Source: JAWXTP01 sp044433415 (GTDB lineage Bacteria; Bacteroidota; Bacteroidia; Bacteroidales; Rikenellaceae). Taken from it: a DNA stretch of 28,267 nt. The stretch is from positions 1-28,267 of the forward strand of contig JAWXTP010000030.1 of assembly GCA_044433415.1 (NCBI GenBank). Reading direction: 5' to 3'. The notes under the pieces were generated by a model. The model saw only the letters and a program-made list of their open reading frames with translations, was not told the origin of the DNA and ran no database searches. The position numbers and the translations under genes were made by a program. Shown piece after piece: positions 23,466 to 28,267 of this stretch (within the stretch, counting starts at the first letter, position 1; each line of letters opens with the position of its first letter).

Positions 23466-25253
23466 ATGAAATCATTTTTAAAAATATTTTTCGCAGCACT
23501 ATTAGCACTATTCGTTGCAGGATTTTTATCTATAATTTGCTTCACAGCTATGATTACTTCTATAAGTAATGCAGCCATGAGTGAAAGCGAAAATTCAGGC
23601 ATAGTAGAAGAAAATTCCATCCTTAAATTAACTTTTAAAGATCCTATCAATGATAACCCAGAAGTAAATCCTATAAACGCTATAGATTTCTCTACTTTTG
23701 AGATTATCGAGAATGTTTCTTTACTAAGAACACTTATGTCTATAGAAGCAGCTAAGATAGATCCTAAAATTAAGGGTATCTACCTAGACCCTTCACTATT
23801 TGCACAAATAGGTCTTGCTAGTATAGATGAAATTAGGGATGCACTTTTAGATTTTAAGAGCTCTGGGAAATTCATTATCGCTTATGCTGATAATTTTAGC
23901 CAAAGTGCCTACTACCTAAGTTCTGTAGCTGACGAGATATATATGAATAGTGTAGGTATCTTTGAACTTAAAGGTCTAGCTTCAAATATTACTTTCTTTA
24001 AAGGTCTACTAGATAAACTTGATGTAGAACCTCAAATCATACGTCACGGTAAATACAAAAGTGCTATAGAGCCTTTCACTGAAAAAGAAATATCTAAGGC
24101 TAGCAGACAGCAAACTGAGGAACTATTAAACTCTGTATGGGATAATATCCTAACAAATATAGCTAAAGAAAGAAAACTTAATAAAAAGGCTTTATCACAA
24201 GCTATCTCTTCTTTAGAGTTAATAGATCCTAAAGTTGCAGCAAAATATAGACTTATAGATGGCGTAAAACATCGCGATGAGGTTATGGCCATGCTTATGA
24301 ACCGAGTTAATGTTGAGCAAGAAAAAGAGCTAAACTTTATTAACTTAAACAAGTATTCTAAAACTGTTTCTAACACAAGTTCTAGCAACAAAATTGCTAT
24401 CATTTATGCAGAAGGTAGCATAGTTTACGGAGAAAAACAAGATGGTGTTGTAACTGACGACGAAATCATAAAAAAATTTAAAAGAGCAAAAAATGACAGC
24501 AGTGTTAAAGCTATAGTATTCCGTATAAACTCTGGAGGTGGCAGTGCCCTAGCTTCTGAGCTTATGTGGCGTGAAATAGAACTTATACGCAAGGAAAAAC
24601 CTGTAATAGTATCTTTTGGCAATGTAGCTGCATCGGGCGGTTACTACATAGCAGCAGCATCTGATGCCATACTATGTTCACCAACAACAATAACAGGCTC
24701 TATAGGTGTTTTCAGCATTTTCTTTAATATTGGTAACACTTTAAAAAATAAACTTGGAATAACAACATCTACAGTTCAAACAAACAAGGGTGCTTCTATA
24801 CTATCCCCTTTTAGGTCTATGACTAAAAGTGAGGAAGCTATAATGCAAAAGCAAACAGACAATTTCTATGACACCTTTGTTAATAGAGTTGCTGCTGGTC
24901 GTAATTTATCTTATGAAGATGTAGACAAAGTGGCTCAAGGTCGCGTTTGGAGTGGCTCACAAGCCCTAGAAGTAGGTCTTGTAGATGGGATAGGTGGCTT
25001 AAGACATGCTATTTTACTAGCCGCAGAAAAGGCTAATATTGCAAATGACTTTCAATACAAAACTATAACTACCGAGAAGAAAGGATTACAACTATTCTTT
25101 GACTCTATGAACTCAGCTAGAGCGATGTTTAGATCTGACGATATATTGTTAAATGAAATGGCTAAAGTTAAATCTATGATAGATGTTGAGCCCTTACAAG
25201 CGAAGATGCCTTATTCTATTGAGTTTGAACCTTCTTACAATTCACTATTCTAA
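23466..25253 (+). CDS. sppA: Signal peptide peptidase SppA, 67K type
   Basis: A 595-residue membrane-anchored serine protease that degrades released signal peptides. An N-terminal transmembrane segment lies at about 5-33. The two tandem SppA domains follow: the first holds the catalytic Lys198 in GKYKSAIEPF, the second the nucleophile Ser390 in NVAASGGYY, the arrangement of the long E. coli-type enzyme. Further conserved blocks are VFRINSGGGSALASE and SPTTITGSIGVFS, and the C-terminal WSGSQALEVGLVDGIGG. The gene is divergent from mrp and is followed, 3 nt after its stop, by radA, so the two are co-transcribed. Confidence 0.95.
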   Translation: MKSFLKIFFAALLALFVAGFLSIICFTAMITSISNAAMSESENSGIVEENSILKLTFKDPINDNPEVNPINAIDFSTFEIIENVSLLRTLMSIEAAKIDPKIKGIYLDPSLFAQIGLASIDEIRDALLDFKSSGKFIIAYADNFSQSAYYLSSVADEIYMNSVGIFELKGLASNITFFKGLLDKLDVEPQIIRHGKYKSAIEPFTEKEISKASRQQTEELLNSVWDNILTNIAKERKLNKKALSQAISSLELIDPKVAAKYRLIDGVKHRDEVMAMLMNRVNVEQEKELNFINLNKYSKTVSNTSSSNKIAIIYAEGSIVYGEKQDGVVTDDEIIKKFKRAKNDSSVKAIVFRINSGGGSALASELMWREIELIRKEKPVIVSFGNVAASGGYYIAAASDAILCSPTTITGSIGVFSIFFNIGNTLKNKLGITTSTVQTNKGASILSPFRSMTKSEEAIMQKQTDNFYDTFVNRVAAGRNLSYEDVDKVAQGRVWSGSQALEVGLVDGIGGLRHAILLAAEKANIANDFQYKTITTEKKGLQLFFDSMNSARAMFRSDDILLNEMAKVKSMIDVEPLQAKMPYSIEFEPSYNSLF

Positions 25254-25256
25254 AAA

Positions 25257-26669
25257 ATGGCTAAAAAAAAGACGACTTATTTTTGTACGGAATGTGGACT
25301 TGAACACTCTAAATGGGCAGGTAAATGTTCTTCATGTGGAACGTGGGGTTCGGTAAAGGAAATTAACATTACTGCAAGTCCTAAATCTTCAAGAGAAAAT
25401 TTCTCTCCAAATACACAAAATGGATATGGTGTTAATGTTCCTATTAAAATTTCAGAGATAAAACAGGAACAGTTCACACGTATAAATGTTGGCTATGAAG
25501 AAGTAAATAGAGTCCTTGGAGGTGGCATAGTCCCTGGCTCGCTTATCCTATTAGGTGGTGAGCCTGGCATAGGAAAGTCTACTCTAGCACTTCAACTAAC
25601 GATAAAGGCAGAACACCTTAAGACCCTATATGTCTCAGGTGAAGAAAGTTCCGAACAGATAAAGCTGCGCGCTGACAGGTTAGGTTCTTCAAATGAGGAA
25701 TGTTACGTACTTGCAGAAACATCCCTAGAGCTTATCTTACAGCATGCTGTTGACACTGAGCCTGATTTAATAGTTATAGACTCCATACAGACTCTATATA
25801 CTGACACCATAGAATCTACAGCAGGGGGCATATCTCAAATTAGAGAATGTGCTGCTCTACTACTTAGATACGCCAAGCAAAGTGGCACACCAGTTTTCAT
25901 AATTGGTCATATCACCAAAGATGGCACTATTGCAGGTCCTAAGATTTTGGAGCATATAGTTGACGTTGTCTTACAATTTGAGGGGGACACCAACAACATC
26001 TTTAGACTCCTAAGAGGTATCAAAAACCGCTTTGGCGCTGCCAATGAGATAGGTGTTTTTGAAATGCGTAGCGAAGGTCTTGTAGAGGTTGAGAACCCTT
26101 CTGAGATACTACTATCTCACTATGATGAACCTCTAAGTGGTGTAGCTGTAGGAGCTACAACAGACGGAGCGCGCTCCTATCTTATAGAGACTCAGGCTCT
26201 AGTAGGAAATGCAGCCTATGGCACTCCTCAACGCACAACTACAGGTTTTGACTCCAAGAGACTAAGCATGTTACTAGCTGTAATAGAGAAAAGACTTAAC
26301 TTTAGAATGGGAACAAAAGATGTTTTCTTAAACATAGCAGGAGGGTTCAAAGTTAATGACCCTGGATTAGATATTTCTGTTGTGGCGGCTATACTATCTT
26401 CAGCTTTAGACAAGGCTATCTCTAGTGATATTTGTTTCGCGGGAGAAATGGGACTTTCAGGAGAGGTAAGACCTGCTGGACGCTTAGAACAACGCATCTC
26501 CGAAGCTAAACGCCTAGGGTTTAAAAAGATTATAGTTTCAAGCTACGCTAAGAGTAGTTTAAAAAATAGAAATTATGGTATAAAAATCATATATGTTTCC
26601 AAGATAGAAGAACTTGCGAAATCAACCTTTAATGTTCAACAAAATCCACAGGATGACTTTTCTGAGTAA
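25257..26669 (+). CDS. radA: DNA repair protein RadA
   Basis: A 470-residue protein with the full RadA layout. An N-terminal C4 zinc finger (Cys10, 13, 24, 27) precedes the RecA-like ATPase, with Walker A GEPGIGKST at 102-110, Walker B LIVIDS at 171-176 and the RadA-specific KNRFG at 256-260. The Lon-protease-like C-terminal domain starts after about 285. It helps process recombination intermediates as a branch-migration helicase. Translation starts 4 nt after the sppA stop. The gene is followed by a short gap with the promoter of the formate/nitrite transporter. Confidence 0.96.
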   Translation: MAKKKTTYFCTECGLEHSKWAGKCSSCGTWGSVKEINITASPKSSRENFSPNTQNGYGVNVPIKISEIKQEQFTRINVGYEEVNRVLGGGIVPGSLILLGGEPGIGKSTLALQLTIKAEHLKTLYVSGEESSEQIKLRADRLGSSNEECYVLAETSLELILQHAVDTEPDLIVIDSIQTLYTDTIESTAGGISQIRECAALLLRYAKQSGTPVFIIGHITKDGTIAGPKILEHIVDVVLQFEGDTNNIFRLLRGIKNRFGAANEIGVFEMRSEGLVEVENPSEILLSHYDEPLSGVAVGATTDGARSYLIETQALVGNAAYGTPQRTTTGFDSKRLSMLLAVIEKRLNFRMGTKDVFLNIAGGFKVNDPGLDISVVAAILSSALDKAISSDICFAGEMGLSGEVRPAGRLEQRISEAKRLGFKKIIVSSYAKSSLKNRNYGIKIIYVSKIEELAKSTFNVQQNPQDDFSE

Positions 26670-26707
26670 GGACTCATTACTACAAATAGGTAAATTACAG
26701 CAGAAAA

Positions 26708-26726
26708 TTTGTGACTTTTACACAAA
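26708..26726. promoter_or_regulatory. Candidate operator: TTTGTG-N7-CACAAA palindrome
   Basis: A perfect 6-7-6 inverted repeat that includes the -33 TTTG of the transporter promoter. Repression by a Crp/Fnr-type regulator would fit; the spacing (7) is not a standard Crp or Fnr site, so the factor is open. Confidence 0.4.
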
Positions 26727-26739
26727 AGGTTTAAATTTG
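26708..26739 (+). promoter_or_regulatory. Promoter of the formate/nitrite transporter gene
   Basis: TTTG (26708-26711), 20 nt, TAAATTTG (26732-26739): full consensus. The start is expected near 26745, about 20 nt before the ATG. Confidence 0.75.
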
Positions 26740-26764
26740 TGCACTTAAACCAAAAAAAATATTT

Positions 26765-27541
26765 ATGAGATCCCCACAAGAAATTGTTGAATACGTCAAC
26801 AAAAGCGCTTTAACAAAAGCACAAACACCTTTAAAAAAACTTTCTCTTTTAGGAATTATTGGTGGCATTTACATATCTATGGGCGCTTTACTTTCGATTA
26901 TGATAGGTTATGGCTTCCCAGGTATTGCTGCAAACAACCCTGCAATTATTAAACTATTTATGGGCGCTACCTTCCCTGTAGGACTTATCATGATAGTACT
27001 TGCAGGTGGTGAGCTTTTCACTGGTTGCTGTGCTTACTTCATTCCTAACGTTATGAACAAACGCCAAACTGCGGCTACAGCTGCTAAATATTGTACCATA
27101 ATATGGATAACAAATTTTGTAGGTACTCTTTTCTTTGGCTACTTCATAGTACATCTTACACATATCTCTCACTACCAACCTACTATAGATGGATTCTTAG
27201 AGATTACGAAAGCTAAAACTTCAAATCCTTTCTATGTAACTTTCCTTAAGGGTATAGGTGCAAACTGGTTGGTATGCCTTGCTATGTGGTTAGGCATGTC
27301 TTCAAAGCAGGTGATAGGTAAAATCTTAGGTATATGGTTCCCAGTTATGACTTTTGTAGCCATAGGTTATGAACACTCGGTAGCAAATATGTTCTTCCTT
27401 CCTGTAGCTATGTTCGAAGGTTTTGACCTTTCTATGTGGGATTTATTCATCAAGAACCTTATCCCTGCAACCTTAGGTAACATCGTCGGTGGTGCTTTGT
27501 TTGTGGGTGGTGTTTATGGTTATCTTTACGACAAGAAATAG
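26765..27541 (+). CDS. Formate/nitrite transporter family protein
   Basis: A 258-residue inner-membrane protein of the FNT family with six predicted membrane helices. Family blocks are KLSLLGIIGGIYISMGALL, LAGGELFTG near 79-87, FLKGIGANWLVCLAMW and GYEHSVANMFF with the pore His near 203. FNT channels are pentamers and move formate, nitrite or hydrosulfide; the substrate cannot be decided from this sequence, as no pyruvate formate-lyase or nitrite reductase gene is adjacent. It has its own promoter. The TAG stop codon is the first bases of dispersed repeat copy E. Confidence 0.94.
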   Translation: MRSPQEIVEYVNKSALTKAQTPLKKLSLLGIIGGIYISMGALLSIMIGYGFPGIAANNPAIIKLFMGATFPVGLIMIVLAGGELFTGCCAYFIPNVMNKRQTAATAAKYCTIIWITNFVGTLFFGYFIVHLTHISHYQPTIDGFLEITKAKTSNPFYVTFLKGIGANWLVCLAMWLGMSSKQVIGKILGIWFPVMTFVAIGYEHSVANMFFLPVAMFEGFDLSMWDLFIKNLIPATLGNIVGGALFVGGVYGYLYDKK

Positions 27542-27595
27542 CTTGTAGCTTATAGCTTGTAGGTGCGACAAGCGACTAAATAATAATTAATTACG
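27539..27595 (+). repeat. Dispersed intergenic element, copy E
   Basis: Begins at the stop codon TAG of the transporter gene: TAGCTTG, TAGCTTA and TAGCTTG units, then GCGACAAGCG (27565-27574) and AATAATTAATTACG (27582-27595). It fills the whole gap to the RhuM-like gene. The units match copy B; the A/T block matches the flank of copy A. Confidence 0.65.
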
Positions 27596-27596
27596 T

Positions 27597-28088
27597 ATGC
27601 GTAAAAACAATAAAGCAATATTAATAAGAGAAGGCGAAAGCCGTGAGATAATTATTTATCGTGATGCTAATAATGCTCCTAAAGTAGAAGTTTTATTGCA
27701 ATATGAAAATTTGTGGCTAACACAGAAGTCATTAGCCCTGCTTTTTGATGTTGGCGTACCAGCGATAACGAAACATATAAAAAACATATATGAGGTAGGA
27801 GAACTCCAAATGGATGCAACTATTTCCAAAATGGAAATAGTTCAACAAGAAGGTAGCAGAACAATTAAACGCAAGGTTGATTTTTATAACCTGGAACTTA
27901 TTATTGCCGTAGGTTATAGGGTAAATTCTGAGAGAGCAATATTATTTAGAAGTTGGGCAACTAATATCTTAAAAGAATATATTAAGAAAGGATCTGTTCT
28001 TGATACTGAAAGACTAAAACAACCTGAATACATATTCGGACAAGATTATTTTGATAAGACATTAGAGAGAATACGTGATATTAAGTAG
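27597..28088 (+). CDS. RhuM-family protein, C-terminally truncated
   Basis: A 163-residue ORF that matches the N-terminal half of RhuM/virulence-associated proteins: a Fic/DOC-neighbour-type opening (IIIYRDANNAPKVEVLL), WLTQKSLALLFDVGVPAITKHIKNI (helix-turn-helix-like), then FYNLELIIAVGYRVNSERAILFRSWAT and the YFDKTLERIRDIK block. Full-length family members are about 330 residues and continue past this block; here a TAG follows at once, and I see no continuation in any frame up to the window end. So it is probably a truncated remnant. It starts 2 nt after dispersed repeat E. RhuM proteins are accessory genes of unknown function, often near mobile or restriction loci. Confidence 0.75.
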   Translation: MRKNNKAILIREGESREIIIYRDANNAPKVEVLLQYENLWLTQKSLALLFDVGVPAITKHIKNIYEVGELQMDATISKMEIVQQEGSRTIKRKVDFYNLELIIAVGYRVNSERAILFRSWATNILKEYIKKGSVLDTERLKQPEYIFGQDYFDKTLERIRDIK

Positions 28089-28267
28089 GGTAAAATAATT
28101 ATTGGTGTATTTTTAAGAGTGCTATTAGTGATGAGATTTTTTGCTATTGAATCGAAAATATAGTGGTTCTATATTAAGGAGAATTCTAGAAACTGGTTTT
28201 ATTCGATTTCGAATTTTAAAGTTTTAGATTTGGGGTTTTATAAATACAGGCGTGGTGGTTCCCACGG
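28089..28267. other. Gene-free tail with a partial palindrome
   Basis: No frame of note. A CGTGG-TGGTTC-CCACG hairpin lies at 28251-28266, similar in kind to the CCACG/CGTGG unit of copy C; it may belong to a repeat that continues past the edge. Confidence 0.35.

Overview
The window looks like chromosomal DNA of a low-GC member of the Bacteroidota, most likely order Bacteroidales. Several upstream regions carry the Bacteroidota-type promoter (TTTG, about 19-20 nt, TAnnTTTG). Genes usually start behind A/T-rich leaders without a clear Shine-Dalgarno sequence. The gene content also fits: a three-gene glycogen operon (GDE, GT4 synthase-like, GH57), a DUF3467 protein, Kdo transferase and a polysaccharide tyrosine autokinase. 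I cannot name a genus.

Layout. 1-415 is the 3' end of a Wzc-type tyrosine autokinase, converging across a bidirectional terminator with the glycogen operon (5001 down to 552, minus strand). 5231-5690 is a five-tRNA operon (Thr-TGT, Tyr-GTA, Gly-GCC, Gly-TCC, Thr-GGT on the minus strand) with a strong promoter and its own terminator. Its order matches the tRNA set that precedes tuf in other bacteria, but no tuf follows. 6097-7449 is a MATE exporter. 7644-9041 is a secreted type III alkylsulfatase-like metallohydrolase, divergent from a Crp/Fnr-family regulator (9185-9841). A perfect GTAAC-N4-GTTAC palindrome lies between the two promoters. 9842-10370 has no gene but is full of stem-loops, including the probable carAB terminator. 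10371-14671 is carAB, divergent from a SpoU-type RNA methyltransferase (14804-15565).

15674-18412 is a compact four-gene operon: PqqD/RRE-like protein, PF14907-type nucleotidyltransferase, HPr-kinase-like P-loop kinase and an S26-type (Ser-His-Asp) signal peptidase-like protein. These families are known from RiPP and lasso-peptide tailoring, but here there is no recognisable precursor peptide, cyclase or exporter nearby. It is the best candidate for an undescribed system in the window. 18413-18753 is a gene-free gap with a GGGACA tandem repeat, a 26-bp-arm hairpin and a MITE-like element.

18754-19684 carries efp and a DUF3467 gene behind a clear promoter. 19843-23318 (minus) is an mrp-waaA-GT4 operon. 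23466-26669 (plus) is sppA-radA. 26765-27541 is a formate/nitrite transporter with its own promoter. 27597-28088 is a C-terminally truncated RhuM-family gene.

A dispersed intergenic element with core GCGACAAGCG occurs five times. In each case it can be read as lying downstream of a gene and in that gene's orientation, twice touching or adjoining the stop codon.
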